DNA from: AC-32 sp035624425 | GTDB taxonomy: Bacteria > Actinomycetota > Thermoleophilia > Gaiellales > Gaiellaceae | DNA length: 53,176 nt | Assembly: GCA_035624425.1 (NCBI GenBank) | Contig: DASPRN010000071.1 | Span: 1-53,176, forward strand | Direction of reading: 5' to 3' | In this document: one piece after another, positions 1 to 7,634 of the stretch | Layout: every line of letters begins with the position of its first letter | How positions within the stretch are numbered: the stretch's first letter is position 1 | Position numbers and translations under genes: made by a program | The notes under the pieces: generated by a model | Seen by the model: only the letters and a program-made list of their open reading frames with translations | The model's database searches: none | What the model was told of the DNA's origin: nothing

Positions 1-8
1 CGATCCCT

Positions 9-815
9 TCAAGGCGTCCGCAGGTGGATCCGAACTTCCTGGCCGGGCGCGGCGCCAAAGGTCTCCGCCGCGCTGCCGCCGTTGATCGCGATCGCCACGT
101 TTCGGTAGGCGTCTTCGTAGAGGATCACGTCGCCGGGGCGCGCGTCTGCAAAGGTCCTGGCCGCCGTCGCGTAGTAGCGCTCGAGCGCCAGCTCCAGCTC
201 GACGGTCACGCCCGGCTGAACGGCTCCCTCCTCGAGGTGCTCTCGGCGCAGATTGAGCTGGATGTTCCCGAAGTGGTCGACGTAGAGCGCCGTCGCACGG
301 ATCCGGTTCTGGCCGACCTCGGGCTCGGGCACCTCGATCCGAACTAGCGCAAGCGGGTCGACCGGCGGGCCGAGCTCCTCGATCGCCACTCCGCGCGAGA
401 GGTGCGCCGCCGCGGGAGAGAACAGGTCGCGGCCGTGGAAGGTGCGCGACACGGTGTCGAGTGCGTAGTCCGGGTTCGCGAGCTCGTGCGCGGCCTCGAC
501 TCCCCCGAGCCGGTCGGCGGCGGGTAGCAACAGCCCGTTGTCCGGGCCCACGAGCAGGCGACCGTCGCCGGTACGCAGAGCCAGCGGCCGCCGGTGCCCG
601 CCGACGCCGGGGTCGACGACGGCGAGGTGGACGCCATCGGGCATGTACGGCAGCGTGTTGGAGAGCACGAGCGCCCCTTGGAGGACGTGCTGGGGCGGGA
701 TCCCGTGGGTGATGTCGATGATCTCCGCCTCGGGCGCGATCCGCTTGATGACGCCGTGGCACGTGCCCACGAAGTCGTCCTGCAGGCCGAAGTCGGACAG
801 GAAGGTGATGACCAC
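9..815 (-). CDS. S-adenosyl-L-methionine hydrolase (hydroxide adenosyltransferase, DUF62 family)
   Basis: 268 aa with a GTG start. Members of this family split S-adenosylmethionine into adenosine and methionine using water; the related chlorinases and fluorinases use halide. The N-terminus reads ITFLSDFG, followed by VDPGVGG and LVGPDNG (SAM-binding core), then FHGRDLFSPAAA, which carries the Arg/Asp region typical of the hydroxide enzymes, and VDHFGN further on. Length fits the family. It is the last gene of the leftward ccmC-ccmD-hemC-hemD group, separated from hemD by a tandem repeat. The split between hydrolase and halogenase is by motif only, so the reaction is likely rather than certain. 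Confidence 0.88.
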   Translation of the reverse strand: MVITFLSDFGLQDDFVGTCHGVIKRIAPEAEIIDITHGIPPQHVLQGALVLSNTLPYMPDGVHLAVVDPGVGGHRRPLALRTGDGRLLVGPDNGLLLPAADRLGGVEAAHELANPDYALDTVSRTFHGRDLFSPAAAHLSRGVAIEELGPPVDPLALVRIEVPEPEVGQNRIRATALYVDHFGNIQLNLRREHLEEGAVQPGVTVELELALERYYATAARTFADARPGDVILYEDAYRNVAIAINGGSAAETFGAAPGQEVRIHLRTP

Positions 816-831
816 GCCGGGACCCTAAGGC

Positions 832-947
832 GTCGCTCGCGATGCCGTCGGAAAGGCCGTGCGGGCTCTGCCCGTGCGGCCGTATGAGTGTCGCTTGCGA
901 TGCCGTCGAAGAGGCCGTGCGGGCTCTGCCCGTGCGGCCGTCTAAAT
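832..947. repeat. Two-copy 58-bp tandem repeat, each copy with a hairpin
   Basis: Positions 832-889 and 890-947 are near-identical 58-base units (about 51-52 of 58 bases match). Each contains a hairpin read from the + strand, 855-881 and 913-939: a 12-bp stem of GGCCGTGCGGGC against GCCCGTGCGGCC around a TCT loop, using two G-U pairs. It fills the gap between the SAM hydrolase start and the hemD stop, and its last bases include the hemD stop codon. The hairpins could act as terminators, but there is no T-tract. Confidence 0.8.
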
Positions 948-1601
948 GCGGACGGCGGCGACCGCCGCCACGAGGCCGTCGAGATCGTGGGTCTCGGCCT
1001 CGCCGATCACCTCGACCCCCTGAGCGCGGGCTTCGCGTGTGGTCTCCGGGCCGATCGAGACCGCCGGCAGGCCGAGCCCGAGGCCGCCGTAGGCCCGCGC
1101 GGCCGAGGCCGAGGCCAGCACGACGAGCTCGCCCTCCGGCGGAATGACCGGCCGGAGCGCACGGGTGCGGTAGAGGGCGACCGTGTCGGCGCCGAGCGCC
1201 TCGGCGAGAAAGGGGCGAGCCTCCTCGGCGCCGGCGAAGAGGACCCGCCCGGGCGTCCGCGGGAGCTCTGCGACGAGGCCTTCCTGCGTCGAGACGGCCG
1301 GGACGAGCGCCGGCTCGATTCGGTGCTCGCGCAGCGCGGCCGCGGTGCCTGGGCCGATGGCTGCGACCGCCGGGAGCCTCCCGCGCCGCCGGTGGGCGAG
1401 CTCGCGCGCGCCGCGCGGGCTGGTGACGACCACCCAGTCGTAGCCGGACGTGTCGACGGCCTCCGGCCCGACGGGTTCGATCTCGATCAGCGGACAGAGC
1501 ACGACCTCGTGCCCAAGCGCCTCGATCCGCCCCGCCAGCTCCCCGGCCTGCTCGGCCGGCCGCGTGACGACGACGCGCAGACGCCCAGAAGCGGGCCCCA
1601 T
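942..1601 (-). CDS. hemD: Uroporphyrinogen-III synthase
   Basis: 219 aa, ATG start. Closes and inverts ring D of hydroxymethylbilane to give uroporphyrinogen III, the last step common to heme, siroheme and cobalamin. The N-terminal RVVVTRPAEQA, the middle WVVVTSPRGA and the C-terminal PAVSIGPETTREARAQG are the three recognisable islands of this poorly conserved family. It is short compared with many HemD proteins but keeps both lobes. It lies downstream of hemC, the preceding enzyme, with a 111-bp gap. That gap contains two TGTGACG copies 27 bp apart and no other clear signal. Confidence 0.9.
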   Translation of the reverse strand: MGPASGRLRVVVTRPAEQAGELAGRIEALGHEVVLCPLIEIEPVGPEAVDTSGYDWVVVTSPRGARELAHRRRGRLPAVAAIGPGTAAALREHRIEPALVPAVSTQEGLVAELPRTPGRVLFAGAEEARPFLAEALGADTVALYRTRALRPVIPPEGELVVLASASAARAYGGLGLGLPAVSIGPETTREARAQGVEVIGEAETHDLDGLVAAVAAVRI

Positions 1602-1712
1602 CCCTAACCCCCACCCACCCGGGGGAAGTTCACGGTAGCGCGCAGGGGCGCGCGTGTCTGTGACGGAAGGGTCCCGGGTTTGTGACGATTTCTCAACAGC
1701 CGGGCCGCGGGC

Positions 1713-2543
1713 TCACGAGGCGACCAGGGTTGCCAGCTCGGCTGCGAGCGCAGCCGGGTCGGAGCCGCTGCGCCGCTCGACCCAGCTGCCGTCCTCGGCC
1801 GCTACCAGCGCCGTCAGGGTCTCGCCGTCGTGATGGGCCGCCACCGGCGCCAGGCAGCCGCCGCCGAGCGCGAACACGCACTCCCGCTCGGCCTCGACCC
1901 GGCGCCGCGTCTCCGCATCGTCGGCCTCGGCCACCAGACTCTCCTCCCCGGTTCGAACCTGCAGGGCCAGCGCCCCCTGCCCGGCCTCCGGCAGCATCTC
2001 CTCCGGCGACAGCCGCCGGCCGATCTCCGCCGCCAACCCCAGCCGGTCGAGCCCGCACGCCGCGAGCACGATCGCGTCGAGCCCTCTTTCGCGGCGCTTG
2101 CGCAGCCGCGTGTCGATGTTCCCCCGCAGCGGCTCGATGGACAGGGACGGCTCCAGCGCCAGCAGCTGCGCCCGCCGCCGCACCGACGCGGTGCCGACGC
2201 GCATCCCCTGACCCAGCTCTGCGACGCCGCACAGCGCATCGCGTGGATCCTCCCGCGCCAGGTACGCGCCGACCGTGAGCCCCTCCGTGTCCGACGAGGT
2301 CATGTCCTTGGCCGAATGCACGGCCACGTCGATCCGCCCGGCCAGCAGCGCCTCCTCGATCTCCTTGACGAAGACGCCACGCGCTCCGATCTCGCCGAAC
2401 GGCTTCGTCCGGTCGCGGTCGCCCGCGGTCGTGATCGGTACGAGCGCGATCTCGACGCCGGGCCGGCGCAGCAGCTCACCCGCCTGCTCGGCCTGCGTCA
2501 GGGCGAGCCGCGAGCCGCGCGAGCCGAGCCGGACGAGCGTCAG
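1713..2543 (-). CDS. hemC: Hydroxymethylbilane synthase (porphobilinogen deaminase), CTG start
   Basis: 276 aa if translation begins at the CTG at 2541-2543. It polymerises four porphobilinogens into hydroxymethylbilane on a dipyrromethane cofactor. The family N-terminus LVRLGSRGSRLALTQA is present in full, followed by VAVHSAKDM, the substrate-binding RRRAQLLALEPSL region and the LRGNIDTRLRK loop. No ATG, GTG or TTG occurs in frame near that N-terminus; the first ATG is about 70 codons inside the domain. The CTG overlaps the ccmD stop (CTGA) and sits 7 bases after GAAGAGG, a good ribosome binding site. The cofactor Cys region is present near the C-terminus (LGGGCLAPVA). Confidence 0.9.
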   Translation of the reverse strand: MTLVRLGSRGSRLALTQAEQAGELLRRPGVEIALVPITTAGDRDRTKPFGEIGARGVFVKEIEEALLAGRIDVAVHSAKDMTSSDTEGLTVGAYLAREDPRDALCGVAELGQGMRVGTASVRRRAQLLALEPSLSIEPLRGNIDTRLRKRRERGLDAIVLAACGLDRLGLAAEIGRRLSPEEMLPEAGQGALALQVRTGEESLVAEADDAETRRRVEAERECVFALGGGCLAPVAAHHDGETLTALVAAEDGSWVERRSGSDPAALAAELATLVAS

Positions 2544-2728
2544 ACGGAGACCTCTTCGCGCTCTTCGCTCTCCGATTGGCGCTCGACCCGCCGGCGCGCG
2601 AGCTCAGCCAGCTCGCCGACGTCCCGCTCGAGCCGCGCCAGCTTGGCCGCGATGATCACCACCCAGACCAGCAACGCGACGAACAGCACCAGGTACGCCG
2701 CCGCAACGTATTTCTCACTAGCGCTCAA
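2540..2728 (-). CDS. ccmD: CcmD-like small membrane protein
   Basis: 62 aa, TTG start overlapping the ccmC stop (TTGA). A single hydrophobic segment at about residues 9-28 (AAAYLVLFVALLVWVVI) is followed by a charged, probably coiled cytoplasmic tail rich in Arg and Glu. This is the shape of CcmD, which helps release holo-CcmE from the CcmABC complex in System I cytochrome c maturation. The sequence itself is not distinctive; the call rests on size, topology and its place directly after ccmC. It ends inside the hemC start, so ccmC, ccmD and hemC appear translationally coupled. Confidence 0.7.
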   Translation of the reverse strand: MSASEKYVAAAYLVLFVALLVWVVIIAAKLARLERDVGELAELARRRVERQSESEEREEVSV

Positions 2729-3429
2729 GCCAGAAGCTCCCGCAGCTCACGTAACCGCGCGTCGAGCCGCTTCCCCGCCAGCTCGATCCGGTACATCGTG
2801 GCCGCCAGCGCTAACAGTCCCGCCCAGGAGACGCAGAACGCGAAGAACATCGACCCCGACATCTGCGGCCCATGGGTCGTGAAGACCGTCGGGTGGATGT
2901 AGTCGTTCGCGATCCGGATCGAGAGCCAGCTGATCGGGATCAGCACAACGCCGAACAGCGCGTACACCGCCGACATGTTCGCGCGCGCGGGCCCCGGCTC
3001 GACCGAGTAGCGCAGCATGAAGTACGCCGAGTAGAACAGGAACAGGATCAGAAAGGTCACGAGCTGGTTCGAGCTCCAGGTCCACCAGCGGCCCCACGAG
3101 ATCCGCGCCCAGATCGACCCGGTGAGCAGCGTCAGAGCGCCGAAGATGACGCCCTGGTGGATCGCCGCGTAGCTCTCGAGGTCGGCACCCGGCGCCCGCG
3201 TGCGGAGGTGTTGGAAAGCCTTCCACGCGCCCCAGCCGAAGCAGGCGTACGCGGTCAGCGCGATCGGCACGTGGATGTAGAAGATCTTCTGCGAGAGCCC
3301 CTGGTCGGCGTCGATCGGCGCGTAGAAGAAGATGAGCGCCAGCGCCGTCCCGAACAGGAGCGCGGCGCCGGCGGCGAAGGCGACAAGAGGGATGTGACGC
3401 AGGCGGGCGAGCACAGAAACTCCCTGCAT
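2725..3429 (-). CDS. ccmC: Cytochrome c maturation heme transporter CcmC
   Basis: 234 aa, six hydrophobic segments. CcmC presents heme to the chaperone CcmE at the outer face of the cytoplasmic membrane. Seen: histidines in IFYIHVP and YIHPTVF at the ends of helices, as heme ligands usually are, and a tryptophan-rich loop WGRWWTWSSNQ. In most family members this WWD loop continues with Asp (WTWDP or similar); here Ser replaces it. Start is ATG at 3429. It heads the leftward ccmC-ccmD-hemC-hemD operon and is divergent from ccmF, 43 bp away. CcsA-type System II proteins share the WWD loop, but the length and neighbours favour CcmC. Confidence 0.9.
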   Translation of the reverse strand: MQGVSVLARLRHIPLVAFAAGAALLFGTALALIFFYAPIDADQGLSQKIFYIHVPIALTAYACFGWGAWKAFQHLRTRAPGADLESYAAIHQGVIFGALTLLTGSIWARISWGRWWTWSSNQLVTFLILFLFYSAYFMLRYSVEPGPARANMSAVYALFGVVLIPISWLSIRIANDYIHPTVFTTHGPQMSGSMFFAFCVSWAGLLALAATMYRIELAGKRLDARLRELRELLA

Positions 3430-3460
3430 GATCGCAGAACCGGCGCGGACCGCCTCCGGC

Positions 3461-3466
3461 TAGACT
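3461..3466 (+). promoter_or_regulatory. Probable -10 element of a leaderless ccmF transcript
   Basis: TAGACT lies 6 bases before the ccmF GTG, in the 43-bp gap between divergent ccmC and ccmF. No ribosome binding site precedes the GTG, so a transcript starting at or near the start codon is likely. No convincing -35 element was seen. Confidence 0.45.
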
Positions 3467-3472
3467 CGCGGC

Positions 3473-5458
3473 GTGGCTGACCTGGGCCGCGCCGCCCTCT
3501 TCGTCGCTCTCGGCCTCGCCCTCTACGCGGCGCTCGCCGGCAGCTTCGCCGCGTACCGCGCCCGCCGGCGCCTGCACGAGTCGGCGCGGAACGCGTTCAT
3601 CGGCGCCTTCGCCGCGACGGGGGTCGCCGCGTTCGTGCTCCTGAACGCCTTCCGTACGCGCGACTTCTCGTTCACGTACGTCGCCGAGCACTCGAGCCGC
3701 AAGCTGCCGTTCCCGTACTACCTGACCGCTTTCTGGGGCGGCCAGGAGGGCTCGCTGCTGCTCTGGCTCTTTGTCCTCACCGGGCTCGGCTCGGCCGCGG
3801 TGCTGCTCAACCGCTCGCTGATCCGCCGCCTGCTCCCGTGGACGGTCCCCGTCCTCGGCGCGATCGCCGCCTTCTTCGCCTTCGTGCTCACCTTCGTCGC
3901 GAGCCCGTTCGCGCGCGCCGCCGCGCCGGCCGACGGCGCCGGCCTCACCCCCAGCCTGCAGAACCCGTACATGATGATCCACCCACCGCTCCTCTACCTC
4001 GGCTACGTCGGGATGACGATCCCCTTCGCCTTCTGCGCCGGCGCGCTCCTCTCCGGCCGCAACGACGAGCGCTGGATCGTCGTCACGCGCCGCTGGACGC
4101 TGCTCGCCTGGGCCGCCCTCGGGATCGGGATCCTGCTCGGCGCCAAGTGGGCCTACGAGGAGGTCGGCTGGGGCGGCTACTACGGCTGGGACCCGGTCGA
4201 GAACGCGGCGCTGATGCCGTGGCTCGCCTCGACGGCCTTCCTGCACTCGGTGATGGTGCAGGAGAAGAAGAACATGCTCCGCGTCTGGAACGCGGTGCTC
4301 GTCTCGCTCGCGTTCTGCCTTTCGCTGTTCGGGACGTTCCTGACCCGGAGCGGCGTGCTCAGCTCGATCCACAGCTTCGCCCAGTCGCCGATCGGCGCGT
4401 GGTTCCTCGGCTTCATCGTCGCGGCGGCGATCTTCTCGACCGCGCTGATCTTCTGGCGGCTGCCGCTGCTGCGGACGCGAACGCGCCTCGAGTCGCTCGC
4501 CTCGCGCGAGGCGGCGTTCCTCTACAACAACCTGCTGCTCGTCGCCTTCACGCTGACGGTGCTCTGGGGGGTCGCGTTCCCGCTGCTCTCGGAGGCGGTG
4601 CGCGGCGAGAAGATCACCGTCGGCGCGCCGTACTTCGACTTCTTCCTGCGCGTGTTCGGGCTGCCGCTCCTGCTGCTGATGGGAATCGGCCCGCTGGTCG
4701 CGTGGCGGCGAACCTCGCTGCGGTCGCTCGGCGCGAGCCTGGTCTGGCCGACGGTGGCCGCGCTCGTCGCGGGCGCCGTGCTGCTCGCGCTGGGCGCCGG
4801 CTCCAGCGTCCCCGCGCTGATCGCATACACGTTCAGCGTCTTCGTGCTCGCCGCGATCGCGCTCGAGTTCGTCCGCGGGACGCGGGCGCGCAAGGCGCTC
4901 GGAGAGCGGACGTGGCTCGGCGCGTTCGAGTCGCTCGTCTCGCGGAACCGCCGCCGCTACGGCGGCTACGTCGTCCACGCGGCGATCGTCCTGCTCGCGA
5001 TCGGAATCGCCGGGAACGCGTACGGCACTACGAAGGTGCGGCACCTGCAGCCCGGCCAGTCGATGTCGATCCGCGGCTACCGGCTGCACTACCTGGGGGC
5101 GACCGTGCGCAACGGGCCGAACGACCTCGAGGAGCGGGCGAGGCTCGCGGTCTGGCGCGGGAACAGCCAGGTCGCGACCCTGAGCGCCGGCAAGAACGAG
5201 TACCCGGCCGAGCAGCAGACCTCGAACGAGGTCTCGATCCACACCGACTGGCTGCGCGCCCAGGATCTGTTCGTGATCGGCGACCAGTTCAACAAGGACG
5301 GCTCGGTCGTGCTCAAGGTGCTCGTCAACCCGCTGGTGCCGTTCGTCTGGCTGGCCGGTCTGGTCTTCCTGCTCGGCGCGCTGATCGCGATGTGGCCCGA
5401 CCCGCGCGAGGCGCGCCGACTTGCCCGCCACACCGAGCCGGTGGCCGCGGCGACATGA
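3473..5458 (+). CDS. ccmF: Cytochrome c heme lyase subunit CcmF
   Basis: 661 aa, GTG start; the usual length for CcmF. It is a polytopic membrane protein that joins heme from CcmE to apocytochrome c with CcmH. Diagnostic segments: FWGGQEGSLLLWL in the N-terminal third, MIHPPLLYLGY with heme-ligand histidine, the WWD loop GGYYGWDPVENAAL at about residues 236-249, and FGTFLTRSGVLSSIHSF. The last 200 residues include the periplasmic domain and a final membrane segment. It stands alone on the + strand apart from the downstream methyltransferase, which overlaps its stop by ATGA. ccmE, ccmG and ccmH are not in the window. Confidence 0.96.
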   Translation: MADLGRAALFVALGLALYAALAGSFAAYRARRRLHESARNAFIGAFAATGVAAFVLLNAFRTRDFSFTYVAEHSSRKLPFPYYLTAFWGGQEGSLLLWLFVLTGLGSAAVLLNRSLIRRLLPWTVPVLGAIAAFFAFVLTFVASPFARAAAPADGAGLTPSLQNPYMMIHPPLLYLGYVGMTIPFAFCAGALLSGRNDERWIVVTRRWTLLAWAALGIGILLGAKWAYEEVGWGGYYGWDPVENAALMPWLASTAFLHSVMVQEKKNMLRVWNAVLVSLAFCLSLFGTFLTRSGVLSSIHSFAQSPIGAWFLGFIVAAAIFSTALIFWRLPLLRTRTRLESLASREAAFLYNNLLLVAFTLTVLWGVAFPLLSEAVRGEKITVGAPYFDFFLRVFGLPLLLLMGIGPLVAWRRTSLRSLGASLVWPTVAALVAGAVLLALGAGSSVPALIAYTFSVFVLAAIALEFVRGTRARKALGERTWLGAFESLVSRNRRRYGGYVVHAAIVLLAIGIAGNAYGTTKVRHLQPGQSMSIRGYRLHYLGATVRNGPNDLEERARLAVWRGNSQVATLSAGKNEYPAEQQTSNEVSIHTDWLRAQDLFVIGDQFNKDGSVVLKVLVNPLVPFVWLAGLVFLLGALIAMWPDPREARRLARHTEPVAAAT

Positions 5459-6366
5459 CCGCTCTCGACGGCACCTTCATCACCGACGGCGGGATGGAGA
5501 CCGAGCTCATCTTCGAGCACGGCTTCGAGCTCCCCGAGTTCGCCTCGTTTCCACTCCTGGACGACCCCGCCGGACGCGAGGCGCTCCACGCCTACTACCA
5601 GCCCTATCTGGAGATCGCGCGCCGTTACGGCGTCGGGATCATCCTCGACGCTCCGACCTGGCGCGCGAGCCGCGACTGGGGCGAGAAGCTCGGCTACTCG
5701 CCCGAGGCGCTCGAGGACGTGAACCGCCGCGGAGTCGCGCTGATCCAGCAGTTGAAGCGCGAGGCCGCCGGCAAGCCCGAGGTCGTCGTCTGCGGCTGCG
5801 TCGGCCCGCGCGGCGACGCCTATCGCGTCGACGGGGCCATGTCCGCCGCGGACGCGGAGGGCTACCACAGCGTGCAGGTCGGCACGCTCGCCGGCGCCGG
5901 CGCCGAGGTGATCAGCGCGCTGACGCTGACCTACGCGGACGAGGCGATCGGGATCGCTCGCGCTGCGAAAAGCGCCGCGATGCCGGTCGTGATCTCGTTC
6001 ACGGTCGAGACGGACGGACGTCTGCCGAGCGGGCAGTCGATCGGAGATGCGATCGAGCAGGTCGACGCGGAGACCGCCGGCGCGCCCGAGTACTTCATGA
6101 TCAATTGCGCGCACCCCGAGCATTTCGCGGGGGAGCTACAGCCGGCGCCGTGGTTGGAGCGGCTTCGGGGACTGCGGGCCAATGCCTCGAGCAAGAGCCA
6201 CGAGGAGCTCGACGAGTCCGCCGAGCTCGATCCCGGCGACCCGGACGCGCTCGCGGCCGACTACCGCGCGTTGCGGGAGCGAGTTCCGAGCCTGGCCGTC
6301 TTCGGCGGTTGCTGCGGGACCGGCCATCGCCACATCGAGGCGATCTGTGCGGCCGTCACTCGGTGA
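5455..6366 (+). CDS. Homocysteine S-methyltransferase family protein
   Basis: 303 aa; ATG overlaps the ccmF stop (ATGA), so the two are probably co-translated. The protein starts with ITDGGMETEL, the barrel N-terminus of the MmuM/MetH-type family, and carries the zinc cysteines in MINCAHPEHF and in the C-terminal GGCCGTGHRHI. Such enzymes move a methyl group from S-methylmethionine, SAM or a related donor to homocysteine; the donor cannot be told from sequence. No obvious link to cytochrome c assembly exists, so the coupling may be only positional. The gene ends 11 bp inside the convergent ccmB. Confidence 0.9.
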   Translation: MTALDGTFITDGGMETELIFEHGFELPEFASFPLLDDPAGREALHAYYQPYLEIARRYGVGIILDAPTWRASRDWGEKLGYSPEALEDVNRRGVALIQQLKREAAGKPEVVVCGCVGPRGDAYRVDGAMSAADAEGYHSVQVGTLAGAGAEVISALTLTYADEAIGIARAAKSAAMPVVISFTVETDGRLPSGQSIGDAIEQVDAETAGAPEYFMINCAHPEHFAGELQPAPWLERLRGLRANASSKSHEELDESAELDPGDPDALAADYRALRERVPSLAVFGGCCGTGHRHIEAICAAVTR

Positions 6367-7057
6367 CGACGTACTCGAACGACGCCCAGGCGAGCAGGGC
6401 GAAGATCGCGTCATAGAGCGCGAGGAAGGCGAGGTACTTCCCGGAGCTCTGGGCGACGCTGGCGCCGACGCCGCCGATCACGATCGGCAGCGCGAGCGGT
6501 AGGAAGAGCAGCGGCAGCAGCAGCTCGCGGGCGCGGCCCGCCGCCGCCATCGCCGAGAGCAGGACGCCGACCGCACAGATGCCGAGGTCGGCGAGCAGCA
6601 CGCCTGCGATCGTGGCCCACGAGACCGGCGTGAAGAAGACCGCGAAGGCCGGCAGCGCGACGAGCTCGGCGACGACCAGGAAAGCGAGGGTCGCGATTCC
6701 CTTGGCGAGCCAGATCGTGCTCCGGTCGACCGGCGCGAGCACGAGCGCGTCGAGCAGGCCCTGCTCGCGCTCGGCGACGAAGGCGCGCCCGAGGCCGAGC
6801 AGCGCCGTAAAGATGATCGCCACCCAGAGGAGGCCGAAGGCCGCGAGCCGCGAGGAGCCCGATGGCAGTGCGAAGTGGAAGACCGCCAGCACGGAGAGGA
6901 CGAAGAGCAGCATCGCCGGCAGGGTGTCGCGGGCACGTAGCTCGAGGCGCAGGTCCTTCCGCGCCAGCACTGCTGCATCTCCGAAGTACGTTAGGACCGG
7001 CCGCACCGGCAAAGCCGGCCCGGCCTCCACACGGCTTCGCAAGCGAAGCCTAGCCAA
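6356..7057 (-). CDS. ccmB: Heme exporter subunit CcmB (ABC permease)
   Basis: 233 aa from a TTG at 7057, or 204 aa from a GTG at 6970 (VLARKDLRLELR), which has GGAG 8 bases upstream; family members are near 220 aa, so both are open. CcmB is the membrane part of the CcmAB ATPase that drives release of holo-CcmE. Six hydrophobic segments are visible, with the conserved FVAEREQGLLDALVLAPV cytoplasmic loop after the second. The longer form overlaps ccmA by 8 bp and would begin within the palindrome at 7033-7050. The 3' end overlaps the convergent methyltransferase. Confidence 0.88.
   Translation of the reverse strand: MARLRLRSRVEAGPALPVRPVLTYFGDAAVLARKDLRLELRARDTLPAMLLFVLSVLAVFHFALPSGSSRLAAFGLLWVAIIFTALLGLGRAFVAEREQGLLDALVLAPVDRSTIWLAKGIATLAFLVVAELVALPAFAVFFTPVSWATIAGVLLADLGICAVGVLLSAMAAAGRARELLLPLLFLPLALPIVIGGVGASVAQSSGKYLAFLALYDAIFALLAWASFEYVVTE
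7033..7050. repeat. Perfect 18-bp palindrome at the ccmA stop / ccmB start
   Basis: GGCTTCGC-AA-GCGAAGCC is a perfect inverted repeat (8-bp arms, 2-base centre) whose last base lies in the ccmA stop codon. In RNA it could form a tight hairpin between ccmA and ccmB, either lowering ccmB expression or protecting the upstream message. It could also be chance in coding sequence if ccmB starts at the TTG. Confidence 0.5.
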
Positions 7058-7634
7058 GAGCGAGCGCTCCCGTCCTGAGCGGTGCGATCCGCTCCGGGTC
7101 GTGCGTCGAGACGAGCAGCGTCCGCCGCTCTCGCATCCCCGCGAGCTCGCGGTCGAGCAGCTCTGCGCCGTCGGCGTCGAGACCGGAGAACGGCTCGTCC
7201 AGGATCAAGAGCTCGGGCTTGTGCAGCAGCGCCCGGCTGAGCGCCAGCCGTTGCAGCTGGCCGCGCGAGAGCGCCGAGGCCCGCTCGCGGCGCGCCTCCC
7301 AGAGGCCAAAGCGCTCGAGCAGCATCCCGATCCGCTCGCGCCGCTCGGGCACCCGGTAGAGCCGCCCGTAGAGGTCGAGGTTCTCGAGCACGGTCAGCTC
7401 GCGGTAGACGAGCGGCTCGTGCCCGAGGTAGCCGATCCGCCCGCGCCCCGGCTCGACCTCCAGCGTGCCGGCGCTGGGAATCGCAAGACCGGCGCAGAGC
7501 CGCAAGAGCGTCGTCTTGCCCGAGCCGTTCGGCCCGGTGACGACCAGAAAACCGCCACGCGGAAGCTCGAAGTCGAGCCCCGAGAGCACGCGCTTGAAGC
7601 CGTAGCGCTTCTCGAGCCCGGCCGCGTGGATCAC
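7050..7634 (-). CDS. ccmA: Heme exporter ATP-binding subunit CcmA
   Basis: 194 aa, GTG start at 7634 (VIHAAGLEKRYG); the reading frame continues upstream only as antisense-like Arg-rich sequence. It powers the CcmABCD complex. Walker A is GPNGSGKTTL, the signature is LSRGQLQRLALSRAL and Walker B is LLILDEPFSGLD, followed by the switch His in STHDPE. Length is that of a CcmA, shorter than general ABC ATPases. It overlaps the upstream prenyltransferase stop by 4 bp and leads into ccmB. Confidence 0.95.
   Translation of the reverse strand: MIHAAGLEKRYGFKRVLSGLDFELPRGGFLVVTGPNGSGKTTLLRLCAGLAIPSAGTLEVEPGRGRIGYLGHEPLVYRELTVLENLDLYGRLYRVPERRERIGMLLERFGLWEARRERASALSRGQLQRLALSRALLHKPELLILDEPFSGLDADGAELLDRELAGMRERRTLLVSTHDPERIAPLRTGALALG

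Noticed and set aside
2747..5431. A very long open frame opposite ccmF (894 codons)
   Set aside because: Antisense to ccmF and highly charged, Arg/Glu/Asp-rich without domain motifs: a shadow of GC-rich third-position bias. Similar shadows lie opposite most large genes here (for example dnaA and gyrB).
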